A stretch of DNA of 64,000 nt from Microbacterium sp. STN6 (GTDB taxonomy: Bacteria > Actinomycetota > Actinomycetes > Actinomycetales > Microbacteriaceae), in contig NZ_JAPMIT010000004.1 in the NCBI RefSeq assembly GCF_026410545.1, positions 62,001-126,000 of the forward strand. Direction: 5' to 3'. Position 1 is the stretch's first letter. The number at the start of each line of letters is the position of its first letter. Positions 40,294-48,845 of the stretch are shown one piece after another. A program made the translations under genes and the position numbers. A model generated the notes under the pieces. It had not been told where the DNA came from, did no database searches, and saw only the letters and a list, made by a program, of their open reading frames with translations.

Positions 40294-43200
40294 TCAGCGC
40301 CTCATGCGCAGGCCGCGGGGGATGGCGGCGAACCCGGCCACCTCGAGTGCGTCGCCGAGCGCCGTGCCGATCGCGAACTCGCCGTCGATCGTCTCGATGG
40401 TGAGCCGGTCGACGTGCTTGAGGGTGATGAGCCGGGCGAGGGCATGTGCGGCCGCGGCGTAGCTGGCGGGATCGTCGGCGAACGTGAGCACGGTCTTGCC
40501 GCCCCGCTCGACGTACAGGGCGAGGGCGCCGTTCACGAGCACGACGAGGGCGCCCGCCTTTCGCCCGGGGCGGTGGCCGGTCGCCGTTTCGGACGGCCAG
40601 GGAAGAGCGGCGCCGTAGGGGTTCGCAGGGTCAGTGGCGGCGAGAGCGATGGCGCCGAGGCCGGTGCTGCCAGGGCCCGTGCCGGTGCCGTCGTGGTCGG
40701 CACCGGAGCCGCGGTTCGTGCTTTCGGCGGCGAAGCTGCGCAGCCTGTCCACGGTCGCGGCGGTGGCGAACTGTGCGGCGCCGAGGGTCTCGACGAAGTA
40801 GCCGCGGCGCGAGCGCCCGCTCTCTTCGAAGCCCGTGAGCACCTTGTATGCCAGGGCGAAGCCGCCGGGCTCGCCCTCGTTCATGACGGCGCCGCGCGTG
40901 ACCACGCCGTAGCGCTCGAGCAGCGTCTCGGCGTGCGCGTGCGCCCGCACCGTGCCGTCGGTCTCGGCGACCGGCAGGATCGACCAGCGACCGCCTGCGG
41001 TCGGCGGCCCGACCCGGGTCGGCATGGTGGGTCGGGAGTAGCCGCGGCCACGGTACAGCCGGCTGCGGGGCGGCGCGGCGCGGCGCTTGTGTGCTCCGCC
41101 GCCCGTGCCGGTCAGCGCGCGCAGCGGCGCGAACGTGTCGTTCGTGACAAGGCCGGCCCACGCCAGATCCCACAGCGCGGTCACGAGTGCATCATCGTCG
41201 GTGGAGCCCACGGCATCCGAAAGCTGGCGGAAGAAGAAGCCGCCGCCTGCGCCGAGCGCCACCAGAATCTCGCGCTGCAGCTCATCGGTGTCGTGCTCGG
41301 TCGGCAGCGGCAGGGTGAGGGGCGCGGTCTCGGCCAGGTGCAGCGTGACCCAGCCGTCACGGCCCGGCAGCGCCCCGGCGCCGGCCCAGACGACCTCGCC
41401 GGTGGCGGTGAGCTCGTCGAGCATGGCCGGGCTGTAGCCGGCGACGCGGCTGGGCAACACGAGCGACTCCCATGCCGATGCCGGAATACGGGCGCCGGCG
41501 AGCTGCTCGATCACGGAGGCGACCCCGTCGATTCCGCGCAGGGACCCGCCGACGTGCTGCCACGCCGGCAGGAACCGCCCGAGCGTCTGCGGCTCGACAG
41601 GCTCGACCTCGTGCCGCAGCGCGGCAAGCGACAGACGACGGATGCGCCGCAGCACCTCGGCGTCGCACCACTCAGACCCCTGGGCCTCGGCACGGAACTC
41701 GCCCTCGACGACGCGCCTCTCGTGCGCGAGCCGGCGCAGGGCGGCCGCGACCACGGCGACGCCGAGGCCGAGGCGGGCTGCGGCATCCGCTGTCGTGAAG
41801 GGGCCGTGTGTTCTGGCGTAACGGCTCACGAGGTCACCGAGGGGATCGTCGACCGGTTCGATGAACGCCACCGGAACGCCGATGGGCAGGGGAGTGCCGA
41901 GGGCGTCGCGCAGGCGGGCGGCGTCTTCGATGGCGGCATAGCGCTCGTCGCCGGCGATGCCGACCCGCAGCGCGCGCCTCGCCGCGACGAGCCCGTCGAG
42001 CAGCGCCGTCGCCTCTTCCGCTGATTGAGGGGGTGGCGCAGCGGCCGTATCGAGATCCGTCTGCGCGGTCTCGACACGCTCACTACCGCTCGTTGCTCGA
42101 CCGGCGGGGGAGGCAGCGGGGGCGAGGCGGGCGGCCACCTCGGCGCTCGTCAGCGGACCCAGGATTCGCAGCAGGTCGGCGGCCCCCTCGGCGTCGGCGC
42201 GCATCCGCCGCTCGGGGGCCAGGCGCTGCAGCTCGCTCTCGACGGTGTCGATGATGGCGGGGTCGAGCAGTTCGCGAAGCTCGACGCGGCCGAGAAGCTC
42301 GGCGAGCATGCCCGCGTCGAGGGTGAGCGCGGTCGCCCGCCGCTCGGCGAGCGGGTTGTCGCCCTCGTACATGAACGCGGCGACGTAGCCGAACAGCAGC
42401 GTGCGCGCGAAGGGCGAGGCGGTCTGCGTCGTGGTCTCGGTGATGCGGATGCGCCGCTCGCCCAGCTGCCTGGCCAGCGCGATGAGACCCGGCAGGTCAT
42501 AAACGTCACGCAGGCACTCGCGCACCGTCTCGAGGATGATCGGGAAGCTCGGGTACTTGCGCGCCACGTCGAGCAGCTGCGACGCCTTCTGCCGCTGCTG
42601 CCAGAGCGGCGACCGCTTGCCCGGGTTGTACTTGGGCAGCAGCAGAGCCCGGGCCGCGCACTCGCGGAAGCGTGAGGCGAACAGGGCCGAGCCGCCGACC
42701 TCTGCCGTCACGACGGCCTCGAGTTCCTCGGGGGCGAACACGAACAGCTCGGCGCCCGGCGGCTCGGCTTCGGTGTCGGGAATGCGCACGATGATGCCGT
42801 CGTCGCTGGCCACGCAACTGCCGTCGAGCCCGAAGCGCTCGCGCACGCGGGCGCCGACCGCGAGCGCCCACGGCGAATGCACCTGCATGCCGTACGGGGA
42901 ATGTAAGATCACCCGCCAGTCGCCGAGCTCGTCGCGCACGCGTTCCACAACCAGCGTGCGGTCGGTCGGCACGTGGCCCGTGGCCTCCTTCTGCTCGGCG
43001 ACGAAGGCCAGCAGATTAGCGGATGCGCGCTCGTCGAGCCCGGCGGCCTCGCAGCGCGCGATCCCCTCGCTCTCGCCCGCGCCGCTCACCTCGCGCAGGA
43101 ACGCGCCGATCGCTGCGCCCAACTCGGCCGGCCTGCCCTGGCTGTCGCCCTTCCAGAACGGCAGCCGGCCCGGCTCGCCGAAGGCTGGCGTGACGAGCAC

Positions 43201-45129
43201 GCGGTCATGCGTGATCTCCTGGATGCGCCAGCTCGTCGCGCCCAGGGCGAAGACGTCGCCGACGCGGGATTCGTACACCATCTCCTCGTCGAGCTCGCCG
43301 ACCCGTCCGCCGCTGGCCGCCCCCTCGCCCCCGATCATGAAGACGCCGAACAGGCCGCGGTCGGGGATCGTGCCGCCGCTGGTGACGGCGAGCCGCTGGG
43401 CGCCGGGCCTGCCGGTGAGCGTGCCGGTGTCGCGATCCCACACGATGCGCGGCCGCAGCTCGGCGAACTCGTCTGACGGGTAACGGCCGGCGAGCAGGTC
43501 GAGTGTGGCGTCGAAGGCGCTTCGCGGGAGTGTGGCGAACGGGGCGCTGCGGCGCACCGTGTCGAACCACTCGTCGGCGTCGACCTCGTCGAGCGCGACG
43601 GCCGCGATGGTCTGCTGGGCGAGGATGTCGAGGGGGTTCGCGGGCACGGCGAGTTGCTCGATGAGGCCGGCCACCATCCGCTCGGCTGCGACGGTGGTGT
43701 GCACCAGGTCGGCGCGGTGCTTGGGGAAAAGGACGCCGCGCGAGACCTCACCGACCTGGTGGCCGGCGCGGCCTACCCGCTGCAGCCCGCTTGCGACCGA
43801 GGGCGGGGATTCGACCTGCACCACCAGGTCGACCTCGCCCATGTCGATGCCGAGCTCGAGGCTTGATGTCGCCACAACGCAGCGCAGGCGGCCGGTCTTC
43901 AGGTCGTCCTCGATCTGGGCGCGCTGCTCCTTCGAGACGGAGCCGTGGTGCGCGCGGGCCAGGATCGGTGCGTCGGGATTGCTGCCGCCGCTCTGCCCCG
44001 AGCCGCCCATCATCTCGGCCGGCGCGCGGGTTGCCGTCGCGGCGGGCCCGGTTTGGGTCCCGGGACCCCACGTGCGCTCGCCGGACCCCTCTTTTCGGGT
44101 CCCGCCGACCATTTTCGGGTCCCGCGAATGCTCGCCCGACCCGGCAACCGGTGCCGAGTCATGAGGCGGTTCGGTCGAACCCCACGCAAGCCGCCCGGCG
44201 TAGATCTCGTTCAGGCGCGACGTGAGCCGCTCGGCGAGCCTGCGTGAGTTGGCGAACACGATCGTCGAACGATGCTGAAGGATGCGGTCGGTGATGGCCT
44301 CCTCGACGTGCGGCCAGATGGAGCCGGACGTTCTCTCCCCGTCGCCATCCGTCGTCTGGGCGCCCAGCTCGCTCATGTCTTCGACCGGCACGACCACGCG
44401 GAGGTCGAAGCGTTTGGTCGCCGTCGGCGCGACGATCTCGACTGGCGCGCGGCCGCCGAGGAACCGCGCCACCTCCTCGGCGGGGCGCACCGTGGCCGAG
44501 AGGCCGATGCGCTGCGCAGGCCGGGCGAGGAGCGCGTCGAGTCGCTCGAGCGAGACGGCCAGATGCGAGCCGCGCTTCGTGGCGGCGACGGCGTGCACCT
44601 CGTCGACGATCACGGTCTCGACGCCGCGCAGCGTCTCGCGCGCCGCCGAGGTGAGCATGAGAAACAGCGACTCGGGCGTCGTGATGAGGATGTCTGGGGG
44701 GCTCTTCAGCAGCGCGCGCCGGTCTGCGGCGGGGGTGTCGCCCGAGCGCACGCCGACGGTGATGGCGGGCGGTTCGGAGCCGAGCAGCCGTGCCGTCTGG
44801 GTGACGCCGACGAGCGGCGAGCGCAGGTTGCGTTCCACGTCGACGCCGAGCGCTTTGAGGGGCGAGATATAGAGGACTCTTGTGCGCATCACCGCGGAAT
44901 CGTCGCGCGATTCTCCACGCTTCACCGTGCCCGCGGATGCCGCCAGCCGGTCGATCGCCCAGAGAAACGCGGCGAGCGTCTTCCCTGAGCCGGTCGGCGC
45001 GATCACGAGCGCGTGCGACCCGCTCGAGATGGCCTGCCACGCCCCGCGCTGCGCCTCGGTGGGCGCGGCAAACGCCCCGCGGAACCACTGCCGGGTCGCC
45101 GGGGAGAACTGTTCGAGCCCGTCGCTCAC
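40294..45129 (-). CDS. lhr: Lhr-type ATP-dependent DNA helicase, long form, with repeat-derived inserts
   Basis: 1611 residues from GTG 45129. Helicase motifs: ALVIAPTGSGKTLAAF near 45, DEVHAV near 173, LSATVRP, and the second RecA domain with VVATSSLELGIDMGEVDLVV and GRAGHQVGE. A winged-helix and Lhr-specific beta-barrel domain follow, and the long C-terminal extension ends MRR. Mycobacterial Lhr is a 3'-5' translocase that unwinds DNA and RNA:DNA. Two stretches look inserted: about 313-386 (Gly/Thr-rich, coded by GGGTCCCG repeats) between the first and second RecA parts, and about 1005-1036 (coded by the hairpin at 42022-42112). It is co-transcribed with Nei2. Confidence 0.94.
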   Translation of the reverse strand: MSDGLEQFSPATRQWFRGAFAAPTEAQRGAWQAISSGSHALVIAPTGSGKTLAAFLWAIDRLAASAGTVKRGESRDDSAVMRTRVLYISPLKALGVDVERNLRSPLVGVTQTARLLGSEPPAITVGVRSGDTPAADRRALLKSPPDILITTPESLFLMLTSAARETLRGVETVIVDEVHAVAATKRGSHLAVSLERLDALLARPAQRIGLSATVRPAEEVARFLGGRAPVEIVAPTATKRFDLRVVVPVEDMSELGAQTTDGDGERTSGSIWPHVEEAITDRILQHRSTIVFANSRRLAERLTSRLNEIYAGRLAWGSTEPPHDSAPVAGSGEHSRDPKMVGGTRKEGSGERTWGPGTQTGPAATATRAPAEMMGGSGQSGGSNPDAPILARAHHGSVSKEQRAQIEDDLKTGRLRCVVATSSLELGIDMGEVDLVVQVESPPSVASGLQRVGRAGHQVGEVSRGVLFPKHRADLVHTTVAAERMVAGLIEQLAVPANPLDILAQQTIAAVALDEVDADEWFDTVRRSAPFATLPRSAFDATLDLLAGRYPSDEFAELRPRIVWDRDTGTLTGRPGAQRLAVTSGGTIPDRGLFGVFMIGGEGAASGGRVGELDEEMVYESRVGDVFALGATSWRIQEITHDRVLVTPAFGEPGRLPFWKGDSQGRPAELGAAIGAFLREVSGAGESEGIARCEAAGLDERASANLLAFVAEQKEATGHVPTDRTLVVERVRDELGDWRVILHSPYGMQVHSPWALAVGARVRERFGLDGSCVASDDGIIVRIPDTEAEPPGAELFVFAPEELEAVVTAEVGGSALFASRFRECAARALLLPKYNPGKRSPLWQQRQKASQLLDVARKYPSFPIILETVRECLRDVYDLPGLIALARQLGERRIRITETTTQTASPFARTLLFGYVAAFMYEGDNPLAERRATALTLDAGMLAELLGRVELRELLDPAIIDTVESELQRLAPERRMRADAEGAADLLRILGPLTSAEVAARLAPAASPAGRATSGSERVETAQTDLDTAAAPPPQSAEEATALLDGLVAARRALRVGIAGDERYAAIEDAARLRDALGTPLPIGVPVAFIEPVDDPLGDLVSRYARTHGPFTTADAAARLGLGVAVVAAALRRLAHERRVVEGEFRAEAQGSEWCDAEVLRRIRRLSLAALRHEVEPVEPQTLGRFLPAWQHVGGSLRGIDGVASVIEQLAGARIPASAWESLVLPSRVAGYSPAMLDELTATGEVVWAGAGALPGRDGWVTLHLAETAPLTLPLPTEHDTDELQREILVALGAGGGFFFRQLSDAVGSTDDDALVTALWDLAWAGLVTNDTFAPLRALTGTGGGAHKRRAAPPRSRLYRGRGYSRPTMPTRVGPPTAGGRWSILPVAETDGTVRAHAHAETLLERYGVVTRGAVMNEGEPGGFALAYKVLTGFEESGRSRRGYFVETLGAAQFATAATVDRLRSFAAESTNRGSGADHDGTGTGPGSTGLGAIALAATDPANPYGAALPWPSETATGHRPGRKAGALVVLVNGALALYVERGGKTVLTFADDPASYAAAAHALARLITLKHVDRLTIETIDGEFAIGTALGDALEVAGFAAIPRGLRMRR
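42022..42112. repeat. Family D/E hairpin repeats read in frame inside lhr
   Basis: TGATTGAGGGGGTGGCGCAG, then CGGCCGTATCGAGATC, then a second unit CGGTCTCGACACGCTCACTA...GTTGCTCGACCGGCGG. This is the TCGAxACG...CTCrACC hairpin type. It is read on the minus strand as RATSGSERVETAQTDLDTAA followed by a Pro-rich stretch. Confidence 0.75.
44051..44143. repeat. GGGTCCCG-type repeats read in frame inside lhr
   Basis: TTTGGGTCCCGGGACCCC, then CTCTTTTCGGGTCCCGC and CATTTTCGGGTCCCGC follow within 93 bases, with GGACCC/GGGTCC inverted pairs. They code a Gly/Arg/Thr-rich stretch at about residues 329-360 of Lhr, between conserved helicase motifs. Confidence 0.6.
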
Positions 45130-45282
45130 CCGACCATCACAGCACACCCCGCCGACAGTCGCCCGACGCGGTCGCTGCGTGCGGTCGCCCGGTGCCCGGC
45201 GACAGCTGACCGACGCGCGGGCCGGGCCACCGGCATCCGCAGCTCTGAGTGTCGGTGGCCGAGCTGATCTTGTGTCAGTACT

Positions 45283-45348
45283 CAGGAAGAATCGCGCGAC
45301 ACGCCGCGTCGAGCGCTTGGTGATCGGCGTGTCGTGCGATTCCTCCTG
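45283..45348. repeat. Family B hairpin repeat, copy 2
   Basis: 66 bp. The arms begin CAGGAAGAATCGCGCGAC and end CGTGCGATTCCTCCTG; 22 of 24 arm positions pair, the best-preserved copy of the family. Confidence 0.85.
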
Positions 45349-45400
45349 AAAAGGTGCACGTGCGGCTCGGGCAGGCACAGCGACCAGCCCCGGCGCAGGC

Positions 45401-45452
45401 CCTTGCCATATGGCCGCCTGCGCAACCCCCTTGCCATATGGCCGCCCGCGCA
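45401..45452. promoter_or_regulatory. Paired direct repeats, candidate operator of the permease gene
   Basis: CCTTGCCATATGGCCGCC occurs at 45401 and again at 45429; the full 24-bp repeats differ at one base and have a period of 28 bp. Each contains the palindrome GCCATATGGC. They end 52 bases before the permease ATG, a place for a regulator that binds as two dimers. The regulator is not identified. Confidence 0.5.
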
Positions 45453-45504
45453 TATTGTGCAGGCAGAGGATGCCGCGGCGAGCACGCCGCGCGGAAAGGC
45501 CACC

Positions 45505-46845
45505 ATGACCACCGAGACCACACCCGCCGAGCCGGCCTCGAAACTGAGGCAGGGAATCACGGGGCCGCTGCTGTTCCTGTTCATCCTCGGCGATGTGCTC
45601 GGCGCCGGCATCTACGCGCTCATGGGCGTGCTCTCGAAGCAGGTGGGCGGGGTGCTGTGGGCGCCGCTGGTGCTCGCGCTCATCCTTGCGCTCTTCACGG
45701 CCGGTTCATATGCCGAGCTCGTGACCAAGTACCCGAAGGCGGGCGGTGCAGCTGTGTTCGCCGAGCGAGCATATCGGTCGCCGATCATCGCGTTCCTGGT
45801 CGGCTTCTGCATGCTCGCCGCCGGCGTGACGAGCGCGGCAGGGCTTTCGCTCGCCTTCGCCGGGGACTACCTCGCCACCTTCATCGACGTGCCTTCGGTG
45901 CCGGCCGCCATCATCTTTTTGGCGCTCGTCGGCTGCCTGAACGCGCGGGGCATCAAGGAGTCGGTGAAGAGCAACGTGGTCATGACGGTTATCGAGGTCG
46001 GCGGCCTCGTGATCGTGGTGGTCGTCGTCGCGCTCATGATGGGTGGCGGTGGCGGCGACGTGTCGCGCATCGGGCACTTCCCGACCGATTCGGTGCCGGC
46101 GCTGGCCGTTCTCGGCGCTGCCATTGTGGCGTACTACTCGTTCGTCGGCTTCGAGACGTCCGCGAACGTCGCCGAGGAGGTGCGCAACCCGACGCGTGTG
46201 TACCCGAGAGCGCTGTTCGGGGCGCTCATCACCGCGGGCATCGTGTACGTGCTCGTCGGCCTCGCGAGCGCGATCGCGCTGCCCGCTGGCGCGCTCTCGG
46301 ATTCGAGCGGACCGCTTCTGGCCGTCGTTTCAGCGAGCGGCGTGGCCGTGCCCGACTGGGTGTTCAGCCTGATCGCGCTGATCGCCGTGGCCAACGGCGC
46401 CCTGCTCACCATGATTATGTCGAGCCGGCTGGCGTTCGGCATGGCCGAGCACGGCCTGCTGCCGTCGGTGCTCGGGCGCGTGCTGCCGAGACGCAAGACG
46501 CCGTGGGTCGCGATCGTCGCGACCACCATCGTGGCGATGATCCTCACGACGCTCGCCGACCTGCAGACCTTGGCCGAGACCGTCGTGCTCCTCCTGCTCT
46601 TCGTGTTCATCAGCACGAACGTCGCCGTGCTCGTGCTGCGGCGCGACCGCGTGGAACACAAGCACTTCAGGGTCTGGACCGTCGTGCCCGTGCTTGGCAC
46701 AGCATCCTGCATTCTGTTGCTCACCCAGCAGAGCGGCAGGGTGTGGCTCTTCGGGGCGATCCTCGTGGCGTGCGGGGCGGTGCTGTACCTGCTCGCGCGG
46801 TTCGTGGGCCGACGGCGCCGGCGCCGGATGGGTGCGGGTCGTTGA
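45505..46845 (+). CDS. APC-family amino-acid permease
   Basis: 446 residues with about 12 membrane helices. The family start LRQGITGPLLFLFILGDVLG carries the unwound helix-1 glycines (GDVLGAGIYALMG), and helix 6 shows YYSFVGFETSANVAEEVRNP, the substrate-site pattern FxGFE of amino-acid/polyamine/organocation transporters. GGAAAGG lies before ATG 45505. The substrate is probably an amino acid, imported by proton symport. The stop is 2 bases before a family B hairpin that may terminate the transcript. Confidence 0.9.
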   Translation: MTTETTPAEPASKLRQGITGPLLFLFILGDVLGAGIYALMGVLSKQVGGVLWAPLVLALILALFTAGSYAELVTKYPKAGGAAVFAERAYRSPIIAFLVGFCMLAAGVTSAAGLSLAFAGDYLATFIDVPSVPAAIIFLALVGCLNARGIKESVKSNVVMTVIEVGGLVIVVVVVALMMGGGGGDVSRIGHFPTDSVPALAVLGAAIVAYYSFVGFETSANVAEEVRNPTRVYPRALFGALITAGIVYVLVGLASAIALPAGALSDSSGPLLAVVSASGVAVPDWVFSLIALIAVANGALLTMIMSSRLAFGMAEHGLLPSVLGRVLPRRKTPWVAIVATTIVAMILTTLADLQTLAETVVLLLLFVFISTNVAVLVLRRDRVEHKHFRVWTVVPVLGTASCILLLTQQSGRVWLFGAILVACGAVLYLLARFVGRRRRRRMGAGR

Positions 46846-46846
46846 A

Positions 46847-46913
46847 CAGGAGAAATCGGGCGACGCGCCCTCCGGCACGCGCATCCAAGCCGCGTGTCGC
46901 CCACTTCTTCCTG
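46847..46913. repeat. Family B hairpin repeat, copy 3
   Basis: 67 bp, opening CAGGAGAAATCGGGCGAC and closing GTGTCGCCCACTTCTTCCTG, with imperfect arms. It begins right after the permease stop codon and lies between convergent genes. Confidence 0.75.
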
Positions 46914-46977
46914 ATGAAGCGCAGGCTTTGGGGCGAGGGGACCCGCGCACTCGCTCGCGCGGGTTCGGCACTGCTTC

Positions 46978-47730
46978 TCAGCCCAGGTGCACCCGCAGAA
47001 ACGCTGCGACGTCGGTGAGCTCCTGCGGCGAGACCGCGTGCCCCAGCCCCTCGTAGATGCGCGCGTCGAGGTCGGCGTGCTTCGGCAGCCACGCGTCGGT
47101 GCGGGCGATCGCATCGTGCGGGATAACCTCGTCGTCGGTCCCTCTCCCCCAGAAGACCGGCGGATGCCGCCTCGCCAGCTCGTCGTCGCCCTCGGCCGCG
47201 CCCTCGACCACGAACCCCGAAAGGTTCACGGCGCACGCGAAGCGGCCGGGCGCGTGCCGCATCAGCTGCAGCGCCATCGCGCCGCCCTGCGAGAACCCGA
47301 GCAGCCCCACCCGCGGCGCGGGGCCCGTGCCGCCCGCACTCGACCCGACTTGGCCTGACCCACCGGGCTCCGCGCCGCCTGAGCCCGCGGGCGCAACGCC
47401 GTCGAGCCAGGTGAGCATGGCGGCGACGGCGGCATCCGCTATCTCGGCTCTGGGGTTCCCCGGCGGGTTGACCGCAGGCTCGCCCCCGCGCGGGAACCAC
47501 GCGTGCCCGCCTGCCTCGGCAATCGGCGCGCGCACCGAGGCGATCGCCGGCCCGAGCGGCAGGTACGGGGAGAGCCCGAACAGGTCACCCTCGTGCGAGC
47601 CGTACCCGTGCATGAGCACGAGCAGCGGTCTCCCCGCACGGTCGCGCTCGTTGGCCGACCACAGCACCGCCTCGCCGGCAATACGCAGAGCGGATGCCGC
47701 AGGCTCGCCCCGCTCGTCCTCGTTCGCCAT
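46978..47730 (-). CDS. Phospholipase/carboxylesterase-family alpha/beta hydrolase
   Basis: 250 residues. The hydrolase triad is visible: Ser in GLLGFSQGGAMA, Asp in GTDDEVIP and His in GLGHAVSP; the oxyanion loop is LVLMHGYGSHEGDLF. This is the Abhydrolase_2 (carboxylesterase/acyl-protein thioesterase) family. A Gly/Ser-rich stretch before the nucleophile strand (APAGSGGAEPGGSGQVGSS) is longer than usual. GGAGG precedes ATG 47730. It is divergent from the NUDIX gene. Confidence 0.88.
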   Translation of the reverse strand: MANEDERGEPAASALRIAGEAVLWSANERDRAGRPLLVLMHGYGSHEGDLFGLSPYLPLGPAIASVRAPIAEAGGHAWFPRGGEPAVNPPGNPRAEIADAAVAAMLTWLDGVAPAGSGGAEPGGSGQVGSSAGGTGPAPRVGLLGFSQGGAMALQLMRHAPGRFACAVNLSGFVVEGAAEGDDELARRHPPVFWGRGTDDEVIPHDAIARTDAWLPKHADLDARIYEGLGHAVSPQELTDVAAFLRVHLG

Positions 47731-47919
47731 GCCGCGCCTCCCTGGGGTTCGTGGTTGCGGCCGTGAGTGGTTGCCGCAGCGCGTGGTTGCCGCCGTTCGC
47801 GGCACCCCCTCCATCCTGCCCTGCCCGCGTTCGTGAGAGGTCACAAGTCGCCCTCATCCGCACCGATAAGGGCGCGGTGTGACCGCTCGGCTTGCCGGGC
47901 GCATCCGTATGATCAAGGA

Positions 47920-48531
47920 ATGACCGTGCGCACGCCCGACCCCGACCCCGAGGAGGGGCGCGACCCCGACGACCGCCCCGACCCCGACGACCTGCCCGGC
48001 GTCGTTCCGCCGGTAGGGCCGGGCTGGCTCAGCGACATCGAGCTCGAGCAGGTGCGCGAGCGCATGCCGATCCTCTACGTCGAGGCGGTGCCCGTGCAGG
48101 TCGACGGGCTCGGGCGCGTCGTCTCGGTCGGTGTGCTGCTGCGCGCGACCCCCATGGGCGAGATGACGCGCACGCTCGTCTCGGGCCGCGTGCTGTACGG
48201 CGAGACGCTGCGCGACGCGCTCTTCCGCCACCTCGAGAAGGACCTCGGGCCCATGGCGTTCCCGCAGCTGCCCGCCTCGCCCGTGCCGTTCCATGTCGCG
48301 GAGTACTTCCCGATGCCCGGTGTTTCTGCCTTCACGGATGACCGGCAGCACGCCGTCGCCCTCGCCTACGTCGTGCCCGTCACCGGCACCTGCGATCCCC
48401 GGCAGGATGCGCTCGAGCTCACGTGGATGACGCCCCTGGAAGCGGCTTCCGATCAGGTGGCGGCCGAGATGGAAGGCGGCCGCGGGTCGCTGCTGCGGGC
48501 GGCACTTGCGGCGGTCGGCGTGCTGCCGTAA
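47920..48531 (+). CDS. DUF4916 NUDIX-like hydrolase family protein
   Basis: 203 residues. An acidic N-terminus full of DPDD (about 1-32) precedes the domain: MPILYVEAVPVQVDGLGRVV, GVLLRATPMGEMTRTLVSGR, VLYGETLRDALFRHLEKDLG. The last segment takes the place of a NUDIX box but lacks the full GX5EX7REUXEEXGU pattern, so catalysis is uncertain. It then continues to a PGVSAFTDDRQHAVALAYVV strand. CAAGGA precedes ATG 47920. Function is unknown. Confidence 0.8.
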   Translation: MTVRTPDPDPEEGRDPDDRPDPDDLPGVVPPVGPGWLSDIELEQVRERMPILYVEAVPVQVDGLGRVVSVGVLLRATPMGEMTRTLVSGRVLYGETLRDALFRHLEKDLGPMAFPQLPASPVPFHVAEYFPMPGVSAFTDDRQHAVALAYVVPVTGTCDPRQDALELTWMTPLEAASDQVAAEMEGGRGSLLRAALAAVGVLP

Positions 48532-48644
48532 GAGGACAGGCGGCCGAGTAGCGCCCTGCGACCCACCCAATCTCCATCACGCGACGGAACCCTCTCCATC
48601 GCTCTGGGGAGTCGGGCCTCCCCGCCGTCGGCAAGGCTTAATGG

Positions 48645-48842
48645 ATGAAGAAGCCGCTGCTCGTGCTGCTCATGATCGTCGTGCTCGTCGGGGTGGCCTA
48701 TTTGCTCGTTCGCGCGGGAGCCAACGTCGCCGCGCTCATCTCGGTGGGCACGTGCGCCGCCATCGCGATCACCGCCGACGCGGGCAAGGGTTCGCTCGTG
48801 CGACGCCGAGGCAGGCATGACTGCCCAGACCGCGACGAGTGA
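48645..48842 (+). CDS. Small two-helix membrane protein
   Basis: 65 residues: a hydrophobic N-terminal helix (KPLLVLLMIVVLVGVAYLLV), a short Ala-rich second segment (VAALISVGTCAAIAITA) and a basic tail. AAGG lies 9 bases before ATG 48645. It ends 3 bases before the convergent recQ stop. No family recognised. Confidence 0.55.
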   Translation: MKKPLLVLLMIVVLVGVAYLLVRAGANVAALISVGTCAAIAITADAGKGSLVRRRGRHDCPDRDE

Positions 48843-48845
48843 GCC

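Larger units (their letters stand above)
45130..45504. other. 375-base intergenic region between lhr and the amino-acid permease
   Basis: No gene is supported here. It holds the divergent promoters, the family B hairpin at 45283-45348, and two direct 24-bp repeats at 45401-45452 close to the permease start. The 150 bases next to lhr are GC-rich and show nothing else I can name. Confidence 0.6.

Noticed and set aside
40273-42024. Long open frame on the + strand, 583 codons
   Set aside because: It is antisense to lhr, has no domain signature and is rich in Arg/Gly/Ala as expected from GC-rich shadow frames.
45334-45504. Upstream extension of the amino-acid permease frame
   Set aside because: It would translate the family B hairpin and the direct repeats; ATG 45505 has GGAAAGG before it and matches the family start.
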